From Ziziphus jujuba (taxonomy: Eukaryota; Streptophyta; Magnoliopsida; Rosales; Rhamnaceae): 64,000 bases of DNA. The stretch's first letter is position 1. Each line of letters begins with the position of its first letter. Below the pieces are notes generated by a model. It was given only the letters and a program-made list of their open reading frames with translations, searched no databases and had not been told where the DNA came from. The position numbers and the translations under genes were made by a program. Positions 43,721 to 56,750 of the stretch are shown here, one piece after another. Where the stretch lies: positions 11,419,001 through 11,483,000 of the forward strand of contig NC_083382.1 in the NCBI RefSeq assembly GCF_031755915.1, written 5' to 3'.

Positions 43721-44640
43721 GGAGTAACAACAACAAAATAAGGAAAATTAATACAAGCAACAACTTATAAATCAAATTACCATAAAATGTTACATAAAGT
43801 CTCAAGCAACTTATCATTCCTTATCATCTCCTATCGACCCATCAATTTCCAATAATTGATATTTCTTACCAAAATCCTTATCAAAGTCTATAAGATAGAT
43901 ATAATAAGAAGAAAGTTTCAAGATAAGCCCATTCACATCACTAACTTCATCATACATAATAGAATTCAATAAATCCAAATAATTTATTAAAATTGATAAA
44001 TTTCATACTAATCTCAAAGAGCTTATGAATAGTATTTATAGAACATAATACATAAATATATATATATATATATATATCCATGACCATCACATTACACTTA
44101 TACAAGTACTTGAGATGCTTACACAATATTTAACCTCGGCAGTATTACAAATATATGGTATCTCTCGTGGTCCAATTTTCAAAGCCACATCTAGCTTTAT
44201 AAGAGTCGAACATTATCATTAACTTTCACCACTTTTGATAATTAGTTTATTTAATTTTATTATGGCATTCATAGGCAGAGTATTGGGGTGTTCCCAGCTA
44301 TGAAAATAGCAAATAATAGGAATACACTATATCACAAGAACTATGTAAATGCTATCTTTCCAGCCCCTTTTAATCATATCAAAATACATAATATCGCTAG
44401 GGTCCTCATAGCATAAAGGATACCCATACATGGGCTAGAGACAGTCAACCAAATCATCACACTCAATTGCAGTGAATTAAGTCATCAACAGGATAACTTA
44501 GAACCTGTGATTTGTGGTATTCAATCAACTTTCACTGCCATTTCAAGCATTCTACCAAGTAATCAAACCAGCAACAGGGTAGTCTAATCGCCCGTGTGGG
44601 CCCTAGTTCAGAAGTGGGAGAGAATATGAGTTACATTGGC
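43721..44640. other. No gene identified; probable copia-2 5' remains
   Basis: By position this should hold copia-2 protease and gag, but no CCHC or D-S-G motif could be read on the minus strand. A (TA)n tract lies at about 44050-44078. No second copia-2 LTR was seen. Confidence 0.35.
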
Positions 44641-44739
44641 AATTTCATGAAATAGGCAAGCTATTTAAAAAAGCATCAGCTATTGTATAGGTTTTAGTGA
44701 TGCTTTTTTAAGTCTTTTTATTTATTTTATTTTTTATTT

Positions 44740-45020
44740 TTTTCTTCATTATGTTCCTTCTTTTCTCTTTTTATTTGATTTCCTGGAAAATTGTTCAAAA
44801 ATGAAAATTATGCCATTTATCTATACTGTAGTTTCAGATATGTTTTGTTAACTTACAACTACGATGGCCACACCTTCAATTAACTCATCGATAATGGCTT
44901 CAGTATATTCCCTCTTTTTTTCTTTGTTTGATTTCCTAGAAAAATGTTCAAAAATGGAAAATTATGTCATTTCTCCACAAGACAATTTCAGATTTGTTCA
45001 GTTAACTTTGCTATTCTATT
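44740..45020. repeat. Imperfect tandem duplication (~150 bp unit)
   Basis: The text ttgatttcctggaaaattgttcaaaaatgaaaattatg with cagatatgttttgttaactt (about 44776-44855) recurs as ttgatttcctagaaaaatgttcaaaaatggaaaattatg with cagatttgttcagttaactt (about 44928-45010). The 63-codon frame at 44864-45055 is not recognisable as a protein. Confidence 0.7.
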
Positions 45021-45289
45021 GCTTTTGTTTTGTTTTCATTTGTTATTTTAACTGAACTTTCTTGTTCGTTCGGTTTTGTATGTAAGGATCTGAACCTTTC
45101 TTGTTGTTGTTTCGTATGCAAGTGTGGAAGTAGAGAAGAAGAGGAAGGACGGAAGGAGAGTAGAAGAGGAAAGGAAGGCACGTGAGAGAGCTTTAGGAGG
45201 GAAATTGAAGGGTGTAATATGAGCCGTTAATTTTAATTTAAGGGCCAATATAATTATCATGTTTTTGAACCGAATGTAGTGTGGTCAGG

Positions 45290-45990
45290 TCGGTCCTAAT
45301 GATAGAACTTCCTATGTATATATATTGAAATGGTCACAGTTTCGTAAAATGGTTTTTTTGTATTTTTTCTTTGCTAGATGCATTTACCTATAAATATGTT
45401 AATTATACGCGGTAGTCAGTGGTGTGAGCGAAGTGAGATATGATTAGTTTGCTAACACATTTGGAATTAGGCAGCCAATGTAAACGAGCTACTCTTTGTA
45501 TAAGTTTTTTTTTTTTTTTAGCAAAATTAGTAATGAATAAAATTAGATAAGCATTGTGGACTTTCCTATGGATAAAAAAGAAAGTTATCGTTATGCAGTT
45601 AATTCAAGACAATAATTGTCTAAAAATTATTTTTAAAATACAAATTAAAAAAATTTCATTTAACTATAGTATTTTATCATTATCCTTCTAAGATATCAAA
45701 TTGTTAAGGGGGCAAAAAAAAAAAAACTATCTATCTTAATAAATTTAGTAAATTGATGGAAAATAACTTTAACAAACTAAGAAAGTTAGTCCCAACATCG
45801 ATCAATAGTAGCTCGAAATAACTTTTATCAATACTATTCCTCCATGATCACCATCTTCAAATGGCCTATAAATGATCTATTAATTCCACCACACATCAGT
45901 AATGATTATTTATAAGTGTAAAACCTAACTACACTTATGCTATATTATAAATTCATTGATTATAGATTAAATGAAAACTGCAATAGAAAA
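45290..45990 (+). pseudogene. RLP 3' tail and flank, duplicate D1
   Basis: At about 45432-45473 gagatatgattagtttgctaacacatttggaattaggca encodes RYD-stop-FANTFGIRQ, the cytoplasmic tail of an RLP (compare RYDWFVHTFGIR at 57529-57570). The surrounding 700 bp, through tccatgatcaccatcttcaa and gaaaactgcaatagaaaag, is closely repeated at 59330-60115. It is the 3' end and flank of a lost RLP gene and directly precedes the RLP-B LRR region. Confidence 0.72.
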
Positions 45991-46025
45991 GATAATTCAT
46001 TTGGTACCAAACCAAATTGTTTGCA

Positions 46026-47130
46026 CTTGGACTATCAAACAACAATATTCAAGGACCAGTACCCAAATGGATATTTAATCATATGAGTTTAGGATACTTA
46101 GACCTTAGTCATAATTCTTACGGTGGTTTTGAACAACCCACATTCTAAATTACATACCCTATTGATTGATAATAACAAGCTGAAAGAGTCTCTCCCAATT
46201 CCACATGCATCCATCATTAGTTATGACATGTCAAACAATGCATTGGAAGGGGAAGTTTCACCATTGATTTGTAATCTAACACCACTTCCTGCCTTCTATC
46301 TATCTAACAACGGTTTCAGTGGCAACCTACCTCTATGTTTAGTAAACTTCAGTACTTCTCTTTCTATTCTCAAATTAGAAGGGAACAACTTTGGCGGAAC
46401 TATTACAAATATATGGAAAGGTGGATGCTACTTAAATGTAATGGTGTTGAGTGAAAACCAATTTAAAGGTAAGTTACCAAGATCACTAGCAAACTGTACA
46501 GATCTTGAGGTTATAGATATGGGTAATAATCAAATCAAAGATACATTTCCATTTTGATTGGGAAGTCTTCCCTTACTGAAGGTTCTTGTTTTGCGTTTCA
46601 ATAAGTTCAATGGTGCTATAAGGGATCCTGATCATCAAAACAAACTGCATTATTCCCCTTGTTGCACATCGTTGACATCTCTCACAATTCATTCTATAGA
46701 AATCTGCTTAATAAATACTTCCAAAAATAGGATGCAATGAAAATTTTTGAAGCACATAGCAATTATGTGTACCTCCAAATTACAATAACAAATAAAGGTG
46801 CAGCCAAATAATATTTCTTCATACAAAATTTATTGAATTTGTTGGCTTTTTGAAGTAACAGGTTTGAAGGAGAGACTCCAAAGCTAATAGGAAATCTAAA
46901 GGGTCTACATTCACTCAACCTTTCCAATAATTTTCTCATAGGAAATATCCAGCCATCTTTGAGAAATCTATCTAGAGAAATCCATCTAATCTTGAAACTT
47001 CGGACCTTGCATATAACAAGTTGTCAGCAGAAATTCCTCAACAAATTATACAACTTAATTTTCTTGGAACCTTCAATGTAGCCTGCAATAATCTCAGAGG
47101 GCCTATACCACATGGTAAAGAATTTAACAC
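46026..47130 (+). pseudogene. RLP-B, C-terminal LRR part
   Basis: A plus-strand RLP missing its first half. Visible LRR text: LGLSNNNIQGPVPKWIFN, LGYLDLSHN (46036-46110), frameshift, then 46123-46557 with LHTLLIDNNKL, YDMSNNALEGEVSPLICNLT, FYLSNNGFSGNLPLCLVN, ILKLEGNNFGGTI, LNVMVLSENQFKGKLP, LEVIDMGNNQIKDTFPF. A TGG-to-TGA-like stop sits at 46555-46557, then GSLPLLKVLVLRFNKFNGAI. Later repeats are shifted (LSAEIPQQI, NLRGPIPHGKEFN). Copia-1 interrupts the gene at 47131 and the coding remains resume at 57317. It would have been a secreted-domain LRR immune receptor. Confidence 0.9.
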
Positions 47131-47712
47131 TTTTATGGAATTAGAGAATAAAAACTAAAACAATTCTAAATAAAAACACCCAAGATTTATCGAGGTTCAG
47201 TAAATTGACTGTGTCCTCGTTGCTCCAGAGAGAGTCTTTATTTTCTTATTGAAATTATAACTTTTACAAGACTAGTTTTAGTGGTACAATGGTGGAATCA
47301 CACAGATACCCAAAACTAACCCAATTCCCTTTTTAGACCCTCTCTCTTTGTGTTTCCCAATTTGATTCACTCAGAGCCTCACAAAGAACAACAATGAAAA
47401 ACACAAAAGAAAAAGAAGAAAAAGAAAACAATTTCTGGAATTTTTTCCATTCTTTACTCTCTACAACTCGAAAAGATAAAAGCCTTGCTTTTTACAGAAG
47501 AAGAAGACCACCTATATATCATCCACGTATAATTCGGCCATTGTGAAAATTAGGTGCAAAATTATAGTTTTGCCCTTCATTAATGATGTGGCATTGAGGT
47601 GCATGGTTTTGTCTACTACCAGCTTCAGATTCATTCTTCTTTAACACTAGTTCTTGAAAAAGAAGCAACAAAAAGAACAAAATTTGAGGATTAATTCTTC
47701 ACATATCTAACA
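47131..47712 (-). repeat. Copia-1 3' LTR
   Basis: 582 bp. On the plus strand it runs from ttttatggaattagagaata to catatctaaca. It matches 56768-57316 block for block (ccaagatttatc, ggaggttcRg, ttttcttattgaaatta, ggtggaatcacacagatacc, tttgtgtttcccaatttgatt, gtttcaRattcattcttc). The purine run on the minus strand just before its start (complement of 47713-47730) is the likely polypurine tract. Confidence 0.9.
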
Positions 47713-47859
47713 GAAACTCATCACCTTCCCAGCAAAGATCAACTATCACCCAGATCAACCTGCTCCAATCCAAAGTAGATCTTAAACTGGCCAACAATGA
47801 GTACCTTTGTATCCATATCAGAAGGATTAAACTCAGTAGGAATTTTCTTCAATTTAAAT

Positions 47860-49936
47860 ACCTATTGAACTATCATATCTCGAATAAAATGGTATTTAAC
47901 TGGAATATGCTTGGACCTATCATGAATACTAGATTCTTAAATAGATGAATCGCACTTTGACTATCTGAATATAATACCACTTCATGATCAAGAGCTTTAA
48001 GCTTTACTAATAGACCTTTAAGCCAAAATGCTTCTTTCGCAGCCTCTGTTGCTGCCACGTACTCAGCTTCAGTTTTTGATAAAGCCACTACTGGTTGCAA
48101 CTGAGACTTCCAACTTGTGAAATTCCCACACAAAGTAAACACATAAGAAAATATATACCTCCTTTTGTCTCTGTTTCTAAATGTAAATATCCATTTAGTT
48201 CAACTCCATTTTGATTGCCTTTATAAACTAATCCTTCATTCATTGATTACTTCAAATACCTTAGAAGCCATTTCATTACCTCCTAATGATCTCTACGCCT
48301 ATTAGCCATATATCTACTTAAGACACTAATAGCGTGTGCTAAATCTGACCTTGTACAGATCATTGTATACATGATAGATCCAACAGCATTTAAATATGGT
48401 ACAACCACCATATTTTCCTTCTCTTATTCTATAGATGGATATTGTTCACTTGATAACTTGAAATGTCCATTAAGAGGGACATTTGTCGCTTTAACACCTT
48501 CCATAGAGAACCTGGAAACCACTGTCTGTATATAAGACGATTGTAAAATTTTCATCTTATATTTGAACCTGTTTCTCCCAATTGTAATTCCTAAAATTTT
48601 CTCAGCTTGTCCAAGCTTTCTCATATCAAATTTAGACTTGAGTAGTTCCTTCACAGATTGTATATGGACCTGCTAGTAACATATCATCCACATATAGGAG
48701 GTATACAGCTTTGCCACTTTTGGGATTCTTAAAATATAAAAAATTATCAAAGTTGCTTCTATCAAAACTAGCTTTCACCACAAAGGAATCAAACCTTTTA
48801 TACCATTGTCTTGGTAATTGCTCAAATCCATAGAGTTATTTCTTAAGCAAACACACAAGCTCTCCGCCATTTTTTCTTAACCTCAAAGCCCTCAGGTTGC
48901 CTCACGTATATGATTTCTTCTAATTCTCCATGAAGAAATGTTGTTTTAATGTCCATCTACTCTAACTCCCAATTAAATTGAGTTACCAAAGCCAACATGA
49001 CCCTAATAGTTGTATACTTCACAACTTGTGAGAAAATCTCATTGTAGTTTGTGCCTTCCACTTGTGTTAACCCTTTAACCACTAATTTGACTTTGAATCT
49101 CACTGGTTTAGACCTTCTCATGCCCTCTTTTACCTTGTAGATCTATTTACAATCAATAATCTTCTAGTTTGATGGTGCTAGTACTAAATCCCAAGTCTTA
49201 TTTTTATGAAGTGACTCCATTTCTTCAACCATAGCTTCTTTCCAATGTATAGCTTGCTTTGATTTTATAGCTTCTAAGTAATTCCTTGGCTCATTATTTT
49301 TAAGCTCTTGAAACGCCACCAAGCATAAGCTATGAAATCTGCATAGCTATACTTCCTATTTAGCTTTATTTGTCTCTTTGCTTTATCACGAGTGAAAATA
49401 TATCTAAATGAAGCTATATTCTTTTGTCTTGAGCTTGATGACTACTGCCTTGCTTGTTCATCTTTCGAATCTTCATCAGATTGGATAGGTGTGTGCTTTT
49501 CTGGTTCAACAACACTTGTAGGTTCAATAACAGCCTCAATTGACGACTTTTCACGTAGATTTTCATCCTCTTGATTCTCCACCTCAGGAAGTAAGTCAAA
49601 TTCTTGTTTCCAGCTTGTTATTCACCTCATTACCTACATTATTAGTATCTTCGGAAGTATAAAATTTTCATCAAATATCACATCTCCACTTATAATAACT
49701 TTAAAACCATGATTTTCCTTATCTTAAAGTCTATAACCTTTAACATCTAAAGGATAACCTAAGATACATTTTATACTCCTAGGTGCTAATTTTCCTTCAG
49801 ATTGATGGACATAAGCAAAACAACCAAAAACTCTAAGGTTTTTGTGATCAGGTTTCTTACCACATCACACATGCTCTGAAGATTTAAAATTTAAAGTAGT
49901 AGATGGTGATAAATTGACTAAATGCATAGCAAAAGG
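47860..49936 (-). pseudogene. Copia-1 RNase H, RT and integrase C-terminal remains
   Basis: From high to low coordinates: integrase end text (LVNLSPSTTLNFKSSEHV, LLDVKGYRL, GFKVIISGDVIFDENF; 49930-49640), RT (EEIIYVRQPEGFEV near 48930; LYGFEQLPRQWYKRF; the box YVDD at 48683-48694; MKELLKSKFDMRKLGQAEKI at 48654-48600), and RNase H (SWKSQLQPVVALSKTEAEYV, ATEAAKEAFWLKGLL, SDSQSAIHLFKN; 48142-47910). The RT catalytic box is intact, but stops and frameshifts occur in every domain. RNase H ends early in divergent text. Confidence 0.92.
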
Positions 49937-49941
49937 TTTAT

Positions 49942-52721
49942 TGTCAGGACCCGTCCAGAATTCTTCTCCGGAACCCTAGACAAGCCCTGATGCCAGGGAA
50001 ATACCACTGAACCTTCCAACAGAAAATCCGGCAGCACCTCCCCTAAGGGTAGGACTTACCAAAAATTACCTGCACTGAAAACACACTTCTATAATCATCC
50101 CCTTATTCCTCCCACAATACTACAAATTGATTCTACAATTTTACAGCACTTCACAAGAATAATAGCAACCCAGTGCATAAATAAGTGTCCAAAATAGTAT
50201 ACAAAGATTCATGAAGTGCTATTCAATAGAAAATACAACAACGATGAAAGAAATATTACAACTGAAACAAATGAGTACAAAGGTACTTCTCGAACTACGA
50301 TAGCGGCGGAGAATTGGTTCGCTCCGGAAGAACGTCTATGACCCCCTTGCACCTAAGGGAATGAAATTTAAAAACGTGAGATGCTAATCATCTCAGTGAG
50401 CGACCCTAACTACTGAACACTTTTAATAATAATATAACAAATAAGGGAATTTAATTAATACCAACAATTAAATAGGTAAATAAATAATAACAGTTAAAAA
50501 TAATAATTTCTCTCAAAACTCTCACCAACCACTCCATTGGAAATGTTCCCTTTTTAAAACATTTTTCACAAAACCCGATATTCATATTTCCCGAAAACCA
50601 AGGGACCAAACAATTTAATAAACAATAAATAAATAAATAAATAAATACCCCAAATGTAATTAAAATGTAAATACATATAATAAATAATTTTTGGACACTT
50701 TGGGGTTTGAAATTTTGTCTGAAAATTTACACTTGACGCACCACACCATATACCGGTGATACCCTCCGATACCCAGCGTCCTGAGCATCGACTGGTGGGG
50801 AGATTAAAGAGAGAAACTTGCAAACGGCACTTCGGCTTCCCGACAGTACCGCTGCTGAAACCGTCATCCCGGCCAAGGAGGGGGGCGGCTGTGGCCAATA
50901 TCAAACTTGCTTGCCCACGGTCCAATGGCAACTCACGGGAGACATAATACTTGCTCGCTAACCATATATACATACACCAGAACACCAATACTGTATGAAT
51001 GCGTCTAAAATAATTATTAAATCAACCGTACCGTTCTTTCCAAAATTACCGTGGGAAATATACCAATTTTCACATTTACCATCCCACATATTTTCATTTA
51101 ACGACCCGGTACGAAAACATCGATAACCAATAAAACAATAATTTTTCTCGTAATACGAGGTTCAACAAATAAAATATCGTGGGCATAATTATAAAATTTA
51201 AACAAATATTTTCATAAAATATTTAAACCAATTATGCCCAAAACTAATATTAAAACCACATACAATTTATTATTGAAAATACCTTGCTCATGCATAATAA
51301 TTAAAATTAAATCACAATAAAATCATAATTAAATTGCACCGCATGAGCATAATTCAAATATCAATTAAACACCAATTAAACATAATTAATTGCCCTAAAA
51401 TATTTTTAAAGGTGGGTCACTCACCTTAAGCGCGTAAATCAGCTAAGATCCTCCGTAGGATCAACTCCACTACTCGCACGCGCACCTAAAACATCCATAG
51501 TACACCAACCAAATATATTAATATTTTAATCGGATAACTCCCAAATGGGTACCCGGGGAGCGAACACAAACGACAACTAAAAATTACGAGTAATATACCG
51601 AATCGAAGCTTGAGTGATGAGGATCACGGATTCAGTCTTACTTTCCGGAGATCAGACCCGAGATGACCGTCACGAATTGGAGAAAAAGGACGCCAGATTT
51701 GGATTCAGGGGGTCGAAATTAGTGGACAGGGACCAGCGGTGCAACTGGGTACTCGCCAGAACAGTGACTTCCTGTGAGCCGCCACAGTCACCGGCAGCCA
51801 TCGCCGGCGGCAGCGCGTGCGGTGGCCGTTGGCTGAGATTTTTGGGGGTTTTGTAGATCGAGGGGAGAGGATTCCAACGGGACCGGCGGTGAGGCAAACG
51901 GAGGCCGGACGGAAAATGCTCCGATCCCAGCGCGTCGGAGGTCCGGTGGTGGGTAGGCCGGAATTGAGGAGGTGGTGAGGGGTGGCTGGCGCGTGTGGCC
52001 TGAAAATGGCCGGAAAGGGGTTAAACGGCGGTGGGCGGCGGTGGTGGGGAAAAATCACCGCCGAGCTTCGCCGGCTCGGTCTGGGCGCGTCCAGCGACCG
52101 ACGGTCGTGAAATTTCAGGGTTCGGCCAGAAATGGGAACGCGCTTCCGTCTGGCAGATGCGTGTAGCAAGGATCAGCTGGAAAATTGGACGATTTCCGAC
52201 GGCCGATCGTTTCTCTCTCTCTCTCTCTCCTCCCCGGCGTTTTTGCTAAATAAAAGCCACCATGGGTGACAATGTTCATCCACGTGGACCAATCAGGTGA
52301 TGACATGTGGCATTATTGTGCATTTAAGCCAGATATAATAAAATATTATGGTATCCGGCGAACTTCAAATATCCATAACTTTTTAACCAGACGTCCAATT
52401 TAAGCGTGCCGCTAGTCTATGAACTCGTATCGACGAGTACTTGACAACCGTACAAAAGTCAAAACAAAATTACACAACAATAAAAAGTCAACTCCTAGCA
52501 CCTTTTGGACAGTTTGCACCTCGTCTTGTTTTGCCCATAACTTTCAAACCGTAGCTCCGTTTTCGACGTGCTACTAGTCTACGAACTCAGGGCATCATGC
52601 ATTTCGCCACGGTACCCTGGTCAACTAAAAATTTTAACTGGAACAAAAAGTTAACTTTTGACCCACTCGGTCAACGGTCAACGTGCACGAATTCCGATGT
52701 AGTTTGGGTCGGGGTGTTACA
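49942..52721 (-). mobile_element. LTR-X copy 8 (subfamily B), solo LTR in copia-1 integrase
   Basis: 2780 bp with a perfect duplication TTTAT (49937-49941, 52722-52726). Plus-strand ends are TGTCAGGACCCGTCC and GTCGGGGTGTTACA. It is most like copy 7: shared C+G-rich leader (51640-52230) with a CT-repeat tract at 52212-52231, the 61-nt module, the acgcattcatacag block and the 3' block. Opposite-strand frames at 51614-52249 are shadows of the leader. Confidence 0.93.
51425..51485 (-). other. 61-nt splice-bounded module, LTR-X copy 8
   Basis: On the minus strand: gatgttttag | gtgcgcgtgcgag ... acgcgcttaag | gtgagtgaccc. Exactly 61 nt. The arms carry paired changes relative to copy 3 (GTGCGCG with CGCGC), so short pairing is kept. 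Confidence 0.6.
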
Positions 52722-52726
52722 TTTAT

Positions 52727-53300
52727 TGGTTTGATTTTCAACAAGCAATTTCCATTCTTTAAACTTCGTAAATGGCTTATATTTGGATTTCAACAAGTGA
52801 ACCCAAACCTTTCTAAAAAATCATCAATTATTGAGAAAAAATACCTATTACCACTCTGTGTTTGTATCTTGGCAGGGCCTCATAAATCAGCATGCACATA
52901 TTCCAATACAAATTTAGCTCTATTTGTACTTAAGTTAAAGCTAAGCCTATGTTGTTTTCCCAAAATACAATTTTCAAAAAATTCTAGCTTGCTGATTATG
53001 TCCTTGCCAAAAACATTTTGTTTATTCAAATAATACAGACCTTTTTCACTCATGAGACCTAATCTATTATGCCACAAAATAGTTTATTCAATTGATGAAC
53101 TAACAAATGCATTACTGAAATTAGTGATTATTTTACCAAACAAAACATACAAACCATTCTTTTCCACACCTTTCATAGCAACAAGAGAACCTTTAGTCAC
53201 TTTCATAGTATCATTTTCAATTTACAAGAAAATCCAGATTCATCAAGCATGCCAAGAGAAATTAAATTTCTCAAACATGTCTTACAGAGGTAAGAGTCTT
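52727..53300 (-). pseudogene. Copia-1 pre-integrase zinc region and integrase start
   Basis: The minus frame at 52880-53077 encodes MWHNRLGLMSEKGLYYLNKQ, KLEFFENCILGKQHRLSF and FVLEYVHADL, the GAG-pre-integrase / HHCC region (WHxRLGHMS, CExCxxGKxxR). The His of RLGHMS is Leu (RLGLMS) and one zinc Cys is Phe-flanked. Further down, near 52790-52730, the text reads to the FKxWKxxVENQTNK segment and is then joined, across LTR-X copy 8, to integrase C-terminal text. The central catalytic part (around RTDNGxEF and the last Glu) is missing. Confidence 0.85.
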
Positions 53301-53303
53301 AGT

Positions 53304-55685
53304 TGTAACACCCCGTCCCGAAGTACACCGGAATTTTCCAACTTTGACCGTTGACCGTTGACCGAAGGGGTCAAAATTTGACTTTTTGTTTCGGTTGGAA
53401 TTCTAGGTTGACTGAGGTACCGTTACGAAGTATGCATTGGCACGAGTTCGTAGACTAGTAGCACGTAAAAAACGGAGCTATGATTTGAAAGTTATGAGCA
53501 AAACAAGTCGAGATCCAAACTGTCCAAGGGTGCTGGAGTTGACTTTTTATTCATGCAAAGTTGAGCTTTGACTCATGCATGGTTGTGAAGTACTAGTCGA
53601 TATGAGTCCGTAGACTAGTGGCACGTCCGATTTGGACATGTGGTTTGAAAGTTATGAACCTGTAGAGTTTTTCAAATACTGTATTATTTTAATATTATTT
53701 TTAAACGTGTAACAATGTGGCACGTGTGACTTAATAAATGCGACCATGTGTCACCATGATGAGGTGCCACATGTCAACCATGCTTAATACCATATTATTT
53801 TATTATTGTTATTTTATATAATAATATTATACCATATTCTTCTGATCCCAAATATGGCCTCCAATTTCTAAAATTCGAAGCGGTTTGCGAGATATGAGGA
53901 ATTGAATTTTGGCCGCACCTTTCTGGCCAAATTCCGGCCACCGCCGGTCGAATTGAACTCAATGGAGGTCGGTAATGTGATCCTCATCTCACAAGCTTTC
54001 CATAGACATATAATTTGTCAATTTTTGTTAACGTTTGTGTTAGACTCCCCGGGTACCGGTTATTATTTACTCGAATAAAATATTAATTTATTTGAGATGT
54101 GTAATGTTGTTGTTCTAGGAGCACTGGTGAGTCGTGGAATTGATCCCATGGAGGATCTTGGATTAATTGCATGCTCGCGGTGAGTGACGCACCTTTAAAA
54201 ATATTTTTGGGGCAATTAACTATATTTAATTGGTGTTTAATTGATATTTGGAATTATGCTCATGTGGTGCAATTTAATTATTATTTTATTGTGATTTAAT
54301 TGTATTTATTACGCATGAGCAAGGTATTTTCATTAATTAATTGTGCGTGGTTTTTATATTATTTTTGGGCATAATTGGTTTAAATATTGTAAGGAAAATA
54401 TTTGTTTAAATTGGTGGTTTAAATTTTATAATTATGCCCGTGGAATATTATTTGTTGGACCTCGTGTTATGAGAAAAAATTATTTTTATATCGTTATCGA
54501 TGGTTTCGTACCGGGTATGTTAAAAGAATATGTGGGATGGTGAAATTGAAAAATGGTATATTTCCCACGGTAATTTTTGGAAAATCAGTACGGTAATAAT
54601 TAATTTAATAATTATTTTAGACGCACTCATACAGTATTGGTATTCCAGTGTATATGTGGTTAGCGTGCAAGTATTATGTCTCCCGTGAGTTGCCATTGGA
54701 CTGAGGGCAGGCAAGTCTTATATGTTGCGCATCAGCTGCCCCCCTCCTTGGCCGGGATGACGGTTTCAGCAGCGGTACTGTCGGGACGCCGAAGTGCCGT
54801 ATGCAAGTTTCTCTCTTTAATCTCCCGCCAGTCGATGCTCAGGACGCTTGGTATCGAAGGGCATCACTGGTATATGGTGTGGTGCGTCAAGTGTAAATTT
54901 TCAAATAAAATTTCAAACCCGAAAGTGTTCAAAAATTATTTATTATATTTATTTACATTTTAATTACATTTGGGGTATTTATTTATTTATTGTTTATTAA
55001 GTTGTTTGATCCCTTGGTTTTCGGGAAATACGAATATTGGATTTTATGAAAATGTTTTAAAAGGGGAACGTTTCCAACGGAGTGAATAGTGAGGGTTTTG
55101 AGAGAAATTATTACCTCAATTGTTTATTATTATTTATTTATTTAATTGTTGATATTAATTAAATTCTTTTATTTGTTATATTATTAATATTAAAGGTGTT
55201 CAGTAGATAGGGTCACTCACTGAGATGATTAGCATCTCACGTTTTTAAATTCCGTTCCCCTAGGTCCAAGTTGGGAGACGTTGATCGTTCGGGGCGAGCC
55301 CAACGTCTCAATTCGTTGCTGAAAGTCAAGAAGTATTTCTTCCATTTTTCCTCTCCATCTTGTATTGCTTCTTTATCTGTCATTGTATTAATTCCATATT
55401 TATTTGTAAAATGCTCTGTATACTGTATTGGACGTATTTTATTAAATACTGCATCAATTCCCTGTTATTCATTTGAAGTGCTGTAAATTTGTGGAAACAA
55501 ATTGTAGTAACGTGGGAGGAATAAGGGGATGTATATAGAAGTGTGTTTTCAGTACAGGAAATTTTTGGTTAGTCCTACCCTTAAGGGAGGTGCTGTCGAA
55601 TTTTCCGTTGGGAGGTTCGGTGGTATTTCCCTGGGATCAGGGCTTGTCTAGGGTTCCGAGGAGGAATCTTGGACGGGTCCTAACA
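53304..55685 (+). mobile_element. LTR-X copy 9 (subfamily B), solo LTR in copia-1
   Basis: 2382 bp from TGTAACACCCCGTCCCG to GGACGGGTCCTAACA. Flanks are ttagt and tagta, sharing tagt, so the duplication is probable but imperfect. The pyrimidine tract and most of the C+G-rich leader are deleted near 53830. The 61-nt module (54119-54179), the TTTTAG/acgcactcatacag block (54621) and the 3' block are kept. Confidence 0.9.
54119..54179 (+). other. 61-nt splice-bounded module, LTR-X copy 9
   Basis: gttgttctag | gagcactggtgag ... gcatgctcgcg | gtgagtgacgc. Exactly 61 nt. GAGCA and TGCTC can pair. It is retained although the upstream leader of this copy is deleted. Confidence 0.58.
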
Positions 55686-55689
55686 TAGT

Positions 55690-56735
55690 AGTGCCATCAA
55701 ATATTTGTAGTCACACATTCCCAATGCCAACCACTTGACATGACAGATTGTTTCCTAAAAGAACTTGACTACCATCACACTTAGTATAGGATTGAAAACA
55801 ACTTAAATCAGGGCACATATGGAAAGAACAACCTAAATCTAAGGCCCATTCAGAATTTTCTTGATTAAAGGACACAACCTGTACCTCTGTAGGATCCAAA
55901 TCACTATAGGCTACAACTAAGTCACCATTCTCTTCGCTTTTTTTCTTTCTCGTCTTTCTTTTTCTTGAAACAATTTCTAATAAAATGACCCTCTCTTTTG
56001 CAGTAATAACACCTCCTGCCTCTAGTTCTAAACTTTGATCTAGAATTCTCTCTAGACTTGCTCCTATGGTCACTTTGGACCCAATTTCGAGTGTTACTTC
56101 TACCTCTTCTAGTAAGCCCTTCCCCTTTAGAGTCAGATTTCAACTCCAAGTCTCTAGACTTAACTGCACTCAACATAGTTTCTAAGGATAAAAAATCCCT
56201 ACCACATTTAAAGGCATTCTTAACTTCCCTATAAGTTTCAAGCAGAGAGTTTAACAATATAACAACATGATGTTCATCATCAAACACAACATTACAATTT
56301 GCAAGACTCAAAATTAATCGATTAAAAGTATCAAGATTAGCATCCAAATCTTTAGAGGTATCCATTTTAAAACAAAAAAAATTGCTAAATTAAATGTATT
56401 CGGTCTAGTAGAGATCTCACCAAGTAAAGTTGTTCAGGGTTTTACCATATCTATGAAGTAGTTTTGACATCATCAACCTTCCTCAACACATTGTTAGAGA
56501 GATGGAGAATGATTGTGCTCATCATAATTTCATCAATTTCCAATTTCATGTCTTCGATAACATATGATCCATCGATTGCCTTCGTAACCTTCATCTGGAC
56601 CAACACAACCTTCATCTTCTTACGCCAGAATAAGAAATCTCCCTTACCATTGAAGACCTCAAGTTCCAATTTTGTAGACAATTTCAAATTGCCCAAATCC
56701 AAAATGCTCACCAAGATTCTTGAACAAAGAATCAC
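55690..56735 (-). pseudogene. Copia-1 gag and protease
   Basis: From high to low: 56735-56451 encodes the gag start (LELEVFNGKGDFLFWRKKMK, TKAIDGSYVIEDM); 56365-55922 encodes LDTFNRLILSLANCNVVFDD, LLNSLLETYREVKNAFKCGR and the zinc knuckle CYYCKREGHFIRNC (C-x2-C-x4-H-x4-C); 56073-55711 encodes the protease start WALDLGCSFHMCPD. The family has DSGCSxHM, so the active-site Ser is Leu here. A frameshift separates gag from protease, and a gap with stops lies between the first two gag frames. LTR-X copy 9 cuts the protease at its far end. Confidence 0.92.
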
Positions 56736-56750
56736 AAAGAATCAAAGAAT

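Noticed and set aside
46123..46740. RLP-B as a functional immune receptor
   Set aside because: It lacks the N-terminal half, has stops and frameshifts, and is split by a 10 kb retrotransposon.
48683..48694. Intact YVDD box as evidence that copia-1 is still active
   Set aside because: Every domain has stops or shifts, the protease Ser is lost and the integrase core is missing.
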